Source of the DNA: JANQIO01 sp965229625
Lineage (GTDB): Bacteria; Pseudomonadota; Gammaproteobacteria; Pseudomonadales; Halieaceae
Assembly: GCA_965229625.1 (NCBI GenBank)
Contig: CBDDJJ010000001.1
Location: 1,364,001-1,428,000 of the forward strand
Reading direction: 5' to 3'
DNA length: 64,000 bases
The position numbers and the translations under genes were made by a program. Numbering within the stretch: the first letter of the stretch is position 1; every line of letters starts with the position of its first letter. Below, one piece after another: positions 17,143 to 24,531 of this stretch. A model generated the notes under the pieces. That model had not been told where the DNA came from, ran no database searches, and saw only the letters and a list, made by a program, of their open reading frames with translations.

Positions 17143-18129
17143 TTAATGGGTCATTATACGCTCAAGATAGTCCAGCAGGATGACATTCAATTTATCGGCG
17201 GCTTCCAGCGGCATCATGTGCCCTGCGCCGGGGATCATCTGCACGTCCTCCAGGCGCGGAAAAATGGCGCGCATCAGGCCAATCGGGTCCTCACCGTGGA
17301 AGCCTTCAAGGTCGACATCACGTTCACTGCCGATAAACCAGGCGGACACCTCGCTGGTCACACCCTCGTAGGGTTTGCGCTGCTGCCACTTGATATCCAT
17401 GGAGCGATACCAGTTCAAACCGCCGGTAAAGCCGGAGCGGCTGTACTCGGCCACGAACATTTCCAGCTCGGCTTCACTCAACCATGGCCAGGGTAGCGGC
17501 GGCGTGTCCGGCATGGCGTCGATATAGCTGGTCTCCGGCGGATGCTTGAATACCTCGAAGTAGCTGGCCTGCCCACTCAATAGCCACATCACCTTGCGCA
17601 GGAATTCCCTGGGCGCGGCGTCCAGCTCCCGGTCGGCGCGATCAGGCACCCGGAAGTACTCGATGTGCAGGAAATGCTGCTCGCCCATTTCCCGGTAGCC
17701 CACCAGCGGCGGCTTGTCCGGGTCGTGGGGCGCGGCCGGGTTCTCCAGGCAGATCACGGCGCGCACCCGCTGCGGATGGCGCAGGGCCAGGTCCTGGATG
17801 GCAAAAGCGCCGAAATCGATACCGACAAATACCGCCTGCTCGATGCCACAGTGATCCAGCAGCGCCAGCAGGTCAGCGGTAATGGCGTCCACGCCGTAAG
17901 CCTGGGGTTCTGCTGGCGCCCCCGCCCGCCCCATGCCGCGCATGGACGGCGCAATAACCCGGTAGCCCGCCTCCGCCAGCACCGGCACCTGCCGGTGCCA
18001 GCTGAACCACAGCATGGGAAATCCATGGCAGAACACCACCGCCGGCCCCTCCGCGGGCCCCTGCTCGATATAGTGTGCCGCAATGCCGTTGAGGGTGAGG
18101 TGATGGTGGGTCCAACCGAAGCCGGCCAT
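17143..18129 (-). CDS. Epoxide hydrolase-like alpha/beta hydrolase
   Basis: A 328-aa alpha/beta hydrolase whose nucleophile position is Asp105 in VGIDFGAF rather than Ser, with the HGFP oxyanion motif at 35-38 and the catalytic His304 in GAGHMMP. This combination is that of epoxide hydrolases (or related dehalogenases without the Trp after the Asp; here the residue is Phe, favouring epoxide hydrolase). It would open epoxides to diols. It is followed at 18 nt by hemH and is divergent from the LLM oxidoreductase at 18192. Confidence 0.8.
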   Translation of the reverse strand: MAGFGWTHHHLTLNGIAAHYIEQGPAEGPAVVFCHGFPMLWFSWHRQVPVLAEAGYRVIAPSMRGMGRAGAPAEPQAYGVDAITADLLALLDHCGIEQAVFVGIDFGAFAIQDLALRHPQRVRAVICLENPAAPHDPDKPPLVGYREMGEQHFLHIEYFRVPDRADRELDAAPREFLRKVMWLLSGQASYFEVFKHPPETSYIDAMPDTPPLPWPWLSEAELEMFVAEYSRSGFTGGLNWYRSMDIKWQQRKPYEGVTSEVSAWFIGSERDVDLEGFHGEDPIGLMRAIFPRLEDVQMIPGAGHMMPLEAADKLNVILLDYLERIMTH

Positions 18130-18191
18130 AGCGGGTTTTCCCGGGTGAAGAAAGCCGACTATTCTAAGCCAGGTACTGAAAGGAGACCGCG

Positions 18192-19223
18192 ATGGGCAGT
18201 ATAAAAATCGACACCGTTTACGCGCATGGCAAAGAGCTGGCGTCTACAGAGACCCTGGGCAAGCGAGCCCGCGAGCTGGAGGAACTGGGGTTCGACGGCC
18301 TGATGGTCGCCGAGATCGCCCACGACCCCTTTCAACCCCTGGTGATCGCTGCCGCCAACACCTCGACCATCGAGCTACGCACTGCAATTGCCGTTGCCCT
18401 GGCCCGCAGCCCGATGACCATGGCCAACAGCGCCCATGACATCAACGCCTGGTCCGGCGGTCGTTTTGCCCTCGGTATCGGTTCCCAGATCAAGCCGCAT
18501 ATCACCCGCCGCTTCTCCATGCCCTGGCATGGGCCGGCCAAACAGATGCGCGAGTACATCGAGGCCATGCGGGCCATCTGGGACTGCTGGTACGACGGCA
18601 AGCCGCTGGACTACCGCGGCGCCTGCTACCAGCACACCCTGATGACGCCGGAGTTCACGCCTACCAACACGGAACACGGTCGCCCGCCTATCCTGATGGC
18701 GGCGGTCGGCCCGCTGATGCTGAAAACCGCCTGTGCCGTCGCCGACGGCCTGATCGTGCACAGCTTCTGCACCGAGCACCATTTCAAAACCAATATGTTG
18801 CCGCTGCTGGAATCGGAGCTGGCCGCCAACGGCCGCAGCCTGGATGACTTTATCATCCAGTTCCCGGTCTTTACCGCCACCGGCACCACGGAGGAAGAAC
18901 TGGAGGAGGCCAAGCGCGCCATCAAGTACCGCATAGGCTTCTACGGCTCGACCCCGGCCTACAAGACCGTGCTCGACGCTCATGGCTGGGGCGATCTGCA
19001 GCCCATCCTCAATCGCATGACCAAGGAGGGCCACTGGGACCAGCTACCGGACCAGATCAGTGACGAAGTGCTCGAAGCTTTTGCGGCGGTGGGTGAACCG
19101 GTGGCCGCGGCCCAGACGATTGCCGATCGCTTTGGCGGAGTGATCGACCGCACCCTGCTGGAAGCCAAATACTCGCCAGACGTCCTGGAGGAGCAGATCA
19201 AGGTAATTCAGGCCGCCGCCTGA
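18192..19223 (+). CDS. LLM-class oxidoreductase (TIGR03617-type, putative F420-dependent)
   Basis: A 343-aa luciferase-like TIM-barrel flavoenzyme. Characteristic segments are ELEELGFDGLMVAEIAHDPF near residue 30, ALARSPMTMANSAHDINAWSGGRF near 80, and GIGSQIKPHITRRF. It resembles the TIGR03617 subgroup annotated as F420-dependent. An AGGAGA ribosome binding site lies before ATG 18192. It is a single-gene unit divergent from the epoxide hydrolase and convergent, 3 nt apart, with the lipoprotein gene. Whether the host makes F420 cannot be seen here. Confidence 0.83.
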   Translation: MGSIKIDTVYAHGKELASTETLGKRARELEELGFDGLMVAEIAHDPFQPLVIAAANTSTIELRTAIAVALARSPMTMANSAHDINAWSGGRFALGIGSQIKPHITRRFSMPWHGPAKQMREYIEAMRAIWDCWYDGKPLDYRGACYQHTLMTPEFTPTNTEHGRPPILMAAVGPLMLKTACAVADGLIVHSFCTEHHFKTNMLPLLESELAANGRSLDDFIIQFPVFTATGTTEEELEEAKRAIKYRIGFYGSTPAYKTVLDAHGWGDLQPILNRMTKEGHWDQLPDQISDEVLEAFAAVGEPVAAAQTIADRFGGVIDRTLLEAKYSPDVLEEQIKVIQAAA

Positions 19224-19226
19224 GGG

Positions 19227-19826
19227 TCAATTCTCCAGCGAGTGCTGGCCTACCCAGGTGCTGCTGCCACGCTGCTCCAGTCCGGCGTCACCGCTGTCCA
19301 TGCGGTTCTGCTGGTTCAGCGTGGTGGGCATGCGGCGCAGGGACTGGGCGCCCCAGTTGTGTTGCGACAGTTCCTCCAGCAGGTCGTCGATCTCCACCAC
19401 ACCCACAGCGCTGACAAAGGCCTGTACGCCCTGCCCACCGCCGGCCTTGCGGTCCCACTTCTCGAAACTGGCAGAGATCAATCGGTGCTCCCGGTCGAAA
19501 CCCAGCAGCATGAAATCACCCTCTACCCGGGCTCGCCCCCAGTCGATGTTCAGGAAATCGGCACCGGCGAAGCCCAATCCAAAACCGATCCGGTAGTCAT
19601 CGATTTCCCAGTATTCCCAGGCCATGGTGTAGCCGCCAGCATCCCGGGACATACGCAGCGGCGGACCAAACTCCGCCATCACATCCACCACCGTGATACC
19701 GGTGTCAGGCTCCGGCACCCGCGCCTCTTCAATGCGCTCACCGAGCTCGTACTCGCGCCACTGCACGCAGCCGGCCAGCAGCGCCAATGCCAGCGCGAGC
19801 AACAGCCGCAGCGGCTTATTGACCAT
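19227..19826 (-). CDS. Lipoprotein of unknown function
   Basis: A 199-aa predicted lipoprotein: a Lys/Arg start, a Leu/Ala-rich hydrophobic stretch and the lipobox LLAGC at about residue 20. The mature part starts with a segment like the small BamE-type fold (ITVVDVMAEFGPPLRMSRDAGGYTMAWEYW), then a glycine/aromatic segment and a polar tail with several Gln/Arg. I chose ATG 19826, which overlaps the stop of the upstream lipoprotein gene by 11 nt. Probably anchored in the outer membrane; together the two genes look like a duplicated envelope pair. Confidence 0.65.
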   Translation of the reverse strand: MVNKPLRLLLALALALLAGCVQWREYELGERIEEARVPEPDTGITVVDVMAEFGPPLRMSRDAGGYTMAWEYWEIDDYRIGFGLGFAGADFLNIDWGRARVEGDFMLLGFDREHRLISASFEKWDRKAGGGQGVQAFVSAVGVVEIDDLLEELSQHNWGAQSLRRMPTTLNQQNRMDSGDAGLEQRGSSTWVGQHSLEN

Positions 19827-20184
19827 CGCGCGCCCGTACCTGGGTGGCAAAGTCGGTCAACACGTCGTTGTCGTCAAAGAAGAAGATGGCGCGATCGTAG
19901 TGGGTACGAATCTCGATGTTATTGTAGAGAATCAGCAGCATGCCTTCACCGTCCGCGTCTTCGAACAGGTAGTACAGAACGGTTTCATCCTGCAGGGCTA
20001 TCACCTGCGAGGGCGGGCCCAGCAGTGCCAGCACATCGGCGCGGGTGCTGGTGCCCTTCTCCAGCCGCGCGACCACCTCATCCTGCCAGCCCACTTCGAT
20101 GCCCCGCTGGTTGCTGAACTGGACACAGCCAGACAGCACGAGGCTCGCCAGCGATATAAGCAGAAGGCGCGGTTTAATGAACAT
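19816..20184 (-). CDS. BamE/SmpA-like small lipoprotein
   Basis: A 122-aa lipoprotein. After a hydrophobic signal the lipobox LSGC is at about residue 20. The mature part contains VARLEKGTSTRADVLALLGPPSQV, followed by a YYLFEDADG strand, which is the helix-helix-strand pattern of the SmpA/OmlA (BamE) fold. The first in-frame ATG is at 20220, but the signal peptide fits a start at 20184. It overlaps the next lipoprotein gene. This is not the canonical bamE, which normally stands near fur or the ratA-rnfH region. Confidence 0.7.
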   Translation of the reverse strand: MFIKPRLLLISLASLVLSGCVQFSNQRGIEVGWQDEVVARLEKGTSTRADVLALLGPPSQVIALQDETVLYYLFEDADGEGMLLILYNNIEIRTHYDRAIFFFDDNDVLTDFATQVRARDGQ

Positions 20185-20278
20185 GATTTCAATCCCCAGG
20201 ATAAGTGAACAGCTCTGCAACGACTATACGCAGAAAAAGCCGACGCAGGCCATGGCTCATTGCGATTAACACGAATGG

Positions 20279-21451
20279 TCAGTGTAAGGTTTTGTCAAGC
20301 ACCCGCAGTACGTTGCCACCCATGACGGCACGGATGTCCGAGGGGCTGTAGCCGGCATCCAGCAGCGCCTGGGTCAGTACCGCCAGCTCACTGGTGTCGA
20401 AGCGAGTGCGCACCGCGCCGTCGAAATCCGAACCCAGGGCGATGTGCTCAACGCCGATGGTGGCGCGTACGTGGTCCATGGCCGCAACGATGCCAGCGGG
20501 TGTGCTGTCGCAGACCGCCCCCTTCCAGTAGCCGATACCGATCACCCCGCCATTGGCGGCCAGGCGTTGGAGCTGTGCATCCGTCAGGTTGCGATTGGCA
20601 TCGCACACGGCCTTTACACCCCCGTGGGAGACCACCAGTGGTTTGGTGGCCATATCGAAGACATCTTGCACCACCGCGGGGCTGGCGTGGGCAAGATCGA
20701 TCGTCATGCCCAGGGCTTCCGCCCGCTGCACCACCTCGCGGCCCAGGGCCGTCAGCCCGTACTTGTCCTCTCCGTGCATGGAACCACCCACCTCGTTGTC
20801 GAAGAAGTGGGCGATGCCGATCATGCGATAACCCGCGTCGAACAGGCCCTGCAATTTATCGAGCTCACCCTCCAGGGGCTGGGCGCCCTCCAGCGCCAGC
20901 AGGCCTCCAACCAGCGGCTTGCCCTGCGCCTTCGCCTCGGCCAGCAGGGCGAGGTCATCGCGGCCGTAGATGATCTGTAGCTGCCCCCGCGAGCGCTGCT
21001 GCAGGTCTTCCAACTCTCGAGCGTGGTATAGCGAGCGTTCGTACAGGCTGGTCCAGGTTTTCAGCGGCTGCAGGTTGCCGATCACCAGGTAGGTCAGAAC
21101 ATCCGAATCCGAGGGGTTGGAGTCGTAGTTCTGGTTGCGCGGCGTCTTGGTGACCGAGCCGAAGACCTGCAGGCCGACATTGCCTGCCAGCAAGCGTGGC
21201 AGGTCTACTCCACCATGGTCGTGCTCCTGCAACAGGTCGCGCCCCCACAGCAGCGGGTCAGCGTGCAGGTCGGCTATAAACAGCACCTCGTGCAGGGCCT
21301 GGGCAGTCGGAGAGACTTCAGGCAGTGGGATGCTGCGATCCACCGAGTTGACCAGGATGTCGAAATGCCGGGGCGCCAGGGTGAAGAAGTAGATCATGCC
21401 GATCACCAGCAGGGCGCCCACCACCGATGCCAGGACCCTGAGTTTCTTCAT
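20279..21451 (-). CDS. Membrane dipeptidase (peptidase M19)
   Basis: A 390-aa M19 (renal dipeptidase-like) metalloprotease. An N-terminal membrane anchor (residues 7-27) places it outside the cytoplasm. Metal-site motifs are DLHADPLLW, the bridging Glu in LALEGAQ, DLAHASP, VVSHGGVKAVC, and GSDFDG, in the usual order, and GGNVLRVL at the C-terminus is typical. It would hydrolyse dipeptides, including D-amino acid-containing ones, in the periplasm. It is divergent from the amidinotransferase-family gene, with 101 bp between. Its SHGG motif differs from the more usual SHS in this family. Confidence 0.88.
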   Translation of the reverse strand: MKKLRVLASVVGALLVIGMIYFFTLAPRHFDILVNSVDRSIPLPEVSPTAQALHEVLFIADLHADPLLWGRDLLQEHDHGGVDLPRLLAGNVGLQVFGSVTKTPRNQNYDSNPSDSDVLTYLVIGNLQPLKTWTSLYERSLYHARELEDLQQRSRGQLQIIYGRDDLALLAEAKAQGKPLVGGLLALEGAQPLEGELDKLQGLFDAGYRMIGIAHFFDNEVGGSMHGEDKYGLTALGREVVQRAEALGMTIDLAHASPAVVQDVFDMATKPLVVSHGGVKAVCDANRNLTDAQLQRLAANGGVIGIGYWKGAVCDSTPAGIVAAMDHVRATIGVEHIALGSDFDGAVRTRFDTSELAVLTQALLDAGYSPSDIRAVMGGNVLRVLDKTLH

Positions 21452-21475
21452 GAGGTGCTCCCCGGTTACCGTTTA

Positions 21476-21503
21476 TTGCCAGTTTCCACCGAGCGGCCAT
21501 AAT
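21476..21503 (+). promoter_or_regulatory. Sigma70-type promoter
   Basis: TTGCCA (21476-21481) and CATAAT (21498-21503) are separated by 16 nt in the divergent gap between the M19 dipeptidase and the amidinotransferase-family gene. Transcription would begin about 40 nt before ATG 21553, which has a strong GAGGAG ribosome binding site at 21541-21546. Confidence 0.5.
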
Positions 21504-21552
21504 AGGCGCGGCGGCCGCACGTTGTCGGCAGCTTAGTCCTTGAGGAGAGTTT

Positions 21553-22458
21553 ATGCACCTGCGCACGCGCATCGAAGGCGGTGGCACGCCCCGCCCCGAC
21601 CAGTGGGGAATCGACAGTGAATACGGCCGCCTGCGGGACCTGCTGGTAGGACCGATCGACAACTACCGCTGGACACCCGGCAATGCGGTGGCCCAGCGCA
21701 GCGAGCGGGTCGGGCTCAAGTTCGATGCGGCGACCGTCAGGCAGCAATATGACGAGATGATCGCCGCCTACCAGCAGGCCGGCGTGAACGTCCACATCCT
21801 GCCCGCGGAAGATGGCCTGCCCTACCAGGTGTATGCCCGCGACTCGAGCGTGATGACCCCCTGGGGCGCCATCATTATGCAGTTGGAAAAAGCCTACCGG
21901 CGCGGCGAATACGCCGCGGTGCTGCGCTTCTACCTGGAGCAGGGCATTCCGATTTACGACATGGTCAGCGCCGGCAACGTCGAGGGCGGCGATTTCATGG
22001 TATTGAAGCCCGGTGTTGCCATCTGCGGCTATTCCGGTGAACGCAGCGTGGAACCGGCAGTGAACCAGATCAAGGGCTGGTTTGAGGCCGAAGGCTGGGA
22101 ATTCATGACCTACGCCTTCGACCCGCATTTCCTGCACCTGGACGTACAGATGGGCATGATCGCCGAGGACCTGGCGGTCGTCTGCGTGGAAGCCGTGGAG
22201 CCGGAGCTGGTGGACTGGCTGACCGCGAAGGGCATCCGCATCATCGATATCAGCTACGGCGAAACCATGAATATGGGGACCAACATCGTCGCACTCGGCG
22301 ACGAGCGGGTGCTGATTCCCGCCGCCGGCAAGAGCCTGATCGACAAATGCCGGGCCGAGGGCCTGGAAGTGTTCGACCCGGATGTGGCAATGATTGCAGC
22401 CGGTGGCGGCTCGGTACACTGTATGTGCCAGGCACTGAAACGGGATTCGGCGGAGTAG
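21553..22458 (+). CDS. Amidinotransferase/dimethylarginine dimethylaminohydrolase-family hydrolase
   Basis: A 301-aa guanidino-modifying enzyme of the pentein fold. Catalytic elements are visible in family order: the ARDSSVMTPWG block near residue 95, EGGD at 144-147, the catalytic His195 in LHLD, and a C-terminal Cys290 in GGGSVHCMCQ (Cys292 is nearby). Such enzymes cleave arginine-like guanidines to a ureido product plus ammonia or amine. The following gene, 6 nt downstream, encodes an M20 carbamoyl-amino acid hydrolase, suggesting successive breakdown of a guanidino acid. The exact substrate is unknown. Confidence 0.82.
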   Translation: MHLRTRIEGGGTPRPDQWGIDSEYGRLRDLLVGPIDNYRWTPGNAVAQRSERVGLKFDAATVRQQYDEMIAAYQQAGVNVHILPAEDGLPYQVYARDSSVMTPWGAIIMQLEKAYRRGEYAAVLRFYLEQGIPIYDMVSAGNVEGGDFMVLKPGVAICGYSGERSVEPAVNQIKGWFEAEGWEFMTYAFDPHFLHLDVQMGMIAEDLAVVCVEAVEPELVDWLTAKGIRIIDISYGETMNMGTNIVALGDERVLIPAAGKSLIDKCRAEGLEVFDPDVAMIAAGGGSVHCMCQALKRDSAE

Positions 22459-22464
22459 AAGCTA

Positions 22465-23697
22465 ATGACCAGAGAACTGCGCATCAACGGCGAACGCCTG
22501 TGGGACAGCCTGATGGAAATGGCCAAAATCGGCGCCACGCCGCGCGGCGGCTGCAACCGCCAGGCACTGACCGACGAGGACAAGCGCGGACGCGACCTGT
22601 TCGTGAGCTGGTGTGAAGCGGTCGGCTGCACCATCAGCGTTGACGACATGGGCAATATTTTTGCGCGCCGGGCGGGCAGCAACCCCGACGCGGCGCCGGT
22701 GATCACCGGCAGCCACCTGGACACCCAGCCCACCGGCGGCAAGTTCGACGGTGTCTACGGCGTGCTGGCAGGCCTGGAAGTCCTGCGCACGCTGGCCGAG
22801 CAGGACGTCACCACCGAGGCGCCGCTGGAAGTCGTGGTGTGGACCAACGAAGAAGGCGCGCGCTTCGCGCCCGCCATGGTCGGCTCGGGCGTCTGGGCCG
22901 GCGAGATGGCGCGGGATGACATCTACGCCATCGAGGACAAGGCCGGCAAGCGCTTCGGCGATGAACTGGAGCGCATTGGTTACAAGGGCGAGTTGCCGGC
23001 CGCGCCAAGACCGATTCGCGCTGCTTTCGAAACCCATATCGAACAGGGGCCAATCCTCGAGGCAGAGGATCTGCAGATTGGCGTTTTAACCGGCGTACAG
23101 GGCAGCCGCTGGTATGACCTGATCATTGAGGGCCAGCCGGTGCACGCCGGCCCGACACCAATGGAAGTGCGCCGCGACCCCTTTATGGCGGCATTGCCCA
23201 TCATCCAGTTCTGCTATGACCTGGCAGCGAAGCACGCCCCCTGGGGGCGAGCCACCTTCGGCGATATCAACGCCGAGCCCGGCTCCCGCAACACGGTGCC
23301 GGAGCGACTGATCGTGAACGTGGACCTGCGCCACCCGGACCCCGCAATACTGGACAGCATGGACCGGGAATTCCGCGACTACGTGGCCACCGCCTGTGCC
23401 GAGAAAAACCTCGAGGGCCGCGTGGAAGAGCTATGGCATATGCCGGTCACCCAGTTCGATCCTGACTGTGTGGAGGCCGTACGCAGTGCGACGGCAGAGC
23501 TGGGCTACAGCAACCTGGAGATGGTGTCGGGCGCCGGGCACGACTCGTTGTACGTGGCCAAGGTGGCGCCTACCAGCATGATTTTTGTGCCCTGTAAGGA
23601 CGGCATCTCCCACAACGAGGCGGAGGACGCCAAGCCTGAAGACCTGGAGGCGGGCTGCAACGTGCTGCTGCACGCAATGTTGAAGATGGCCAGCTAG
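22465..23697 (+). CDS. M20-family Zn-dependent N-carbamoyl-amino acid/allantoate amidohydrolase
   Basis: A 410-aa M20 amidohydrolase of the HyuC/AmaB/allantoate amidohydrolase type. Metal-site residues are His84 in GSHLDTQP, Asp95 in GKFDGVYG and Glu130 in NEEGARF; the dimerisation-domain motif FETHIEQGP and the late SGAGHDS and GISHNE motifs are intact. It hydrolyses an N-carbamoyl (ureido) group to amine, CO2 and ammonia. Co-transcribed with the amidinohydrolase-like gene; its 3' end overlaps by 4 nt the end of a small membrane-protein gene on the other strand. Confidence 0.9.
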   Translation: MTRELRINGERLWDSLMEMAKIGATPRGGCNRQALTDEDKRGRDLFVSWCEAVGCTISVDDMGNIFARRAGSNPDAAPVITGSHLDTQPTGGKFDGVYGVLAGLEVLRTLAEQDVTTEAPLEVVVWTNEEGARFAPAMVGSGVWAGEMARDDIYAIEDKAGKRFGDELERIGYKGELPAAPRPIRAAFETHIEQGPILEAEDLQIGVLTGVQGSRWYDLIIEGQPVHAGPTPMEVRRDPFMAALPIIQFCYDLAAKHAPWGRATFGDINAEPGSRNTVPERLIVNVDLRHPDPAILDSMDREFRDYVATACAEKNLEGRVEELWHMPVTQFDPDCVEAVRSATAELGYSNLEMVSGAGHDSLYVAKVAPTSMIFVPCKDGISHNEAEDAKPEDLEAGCNVLLHAMLKMAS

Positions 23698-23873
23698 GAA
23701 GCTGGCCTGCTGGAAATGACTGCCGTCACCACCAGGCCCAATCCAAGGCCCGCGATAATGCAGCCGGCGAATGCCACCGGCGATGCCTCCAGGAAGATAA
23801 GGCCGACGCCTGTCCCCGCCACCACGCCGCCACCAATAGCCCAGGTGCTGCGATCTCGCCCCGACTCTGACAT
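23694..23873 (-). CDS. Small two-helix membrane protein, 59 aa
   Basis: A 59-aa frame from ATG 23873 to TAG 23694-23696. A strong GGAGG sits 5 nt before the ATG. The peptide has a polar start (MSESGRDRSTW) and two Gly/Ala/Val-rich hydrophobic segments of about 20 residues separated by a short LEASP turn, a typical glycine-zipper-like small membrane protein. Its stop overlaps the stop of the M20 gene tail to tail. I do not recognise a named family. The next gene on the same strand, also a two-helix protein, lies 110 nt upstream. Confidence 0.65.
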   Translation of the reverse strand: MSESGRDRSTWAIGGGVVAGTGVGLIFLEASPVAFAGCIIAGLGLGLVVTAVISSRPAS

Positions 23874-23983
23874 GACAACCTCCAGTGCTTGTAGAAGGTG
23901 CCTGTCAGTGTAACCGTCAACGCTCGCCCCGCGATGGCGCAGATCAAGAGTGGAAGCAATAACCGCGAGACTGATTACGGGGA

Positions 23984-24289
23984 TCAGTCCGAAGTCAGCG
24001 CTGATACCGTCGTGACGTCACTGTCCGTGCGCGAAGAGCGCTTGCGTACCAACAGGGCCACCAGTTCGGAATAACTGGGCGCATTGGGCCCCCATTGCGG
24101 GCAGATGCTCGCAAATACCACCAGGCCTACCGATGCACCGGCCAGCATCTCCGCGGTAATAACACCGAAGGTATACAAGCCCACCGCACCGAAGAGCACG
24201 GCGAGGCAAAAGCCGCGCAGGCAAATCGCCTGGGTGACACGCCACTCGGCGCGTTCAATCAGCGCCAGTTCCTGTTCGTCAAAATCCAT
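23984..24289 (-). CDS. Small membrane protein, about 101 aa
   Basis: A 101-aa protein with an N-terminal acidic helix (DEQELALIERAEWRV), two hydrophobic segments (around residues 22-43 and 48-66) and a polar Ser/Thr-rich tail. The layout resembles a two-TM sensor-less inner membrane protein; no family recognised. I chose ATG 24289; a TTG at 24325 would add 12 residues. A TATAAT -10 hexamer is at 24377-24382. Confidence 0.6.
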   Translation of the reverse strand: MDFDEQELALIERAEWRVTQAICLRGFCLAVLFGAVGLYTFGVITAEMLAGASVGLVVFASICPQWGPNAPSYSELVALLVRKRSSRTDSDVTTVSALTSD

Positions 24290-24376
24290 TCGCACAATCC
24301 CTGTTCGCTCAGCCCCACGTTTCAACGCAGCCGGAATTCACAACGCACCTAAAATCCATTTCCATGGCGCGCCGAC

Positions 24377-24382
24377 ATTATA
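24377..24382 (-). promoter_or_regulatory. Probable -10 box for the two small membrane-protein genes
   Basis: A perfect TATAAT on the minus strand, about 90 nt upstream of ATG 24289. The -35 region is not recognisable, so this is a tentative call. Confidence 0.35.
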
Positions 24383-24531
24383 GTGCTCTGCTTGACCTGG
24401 GTTACGCCTGCCACTCCCACAAACGCAAGTCTGTTGCCCTTATGACCGGGAAATGTCCAAAGCCTGGTTGTCCACTGCCACTAAGGTGCGCTTAGCAGGT
24501 GCAATGGGCTGAAGAGACCACGGAAGTTGCT

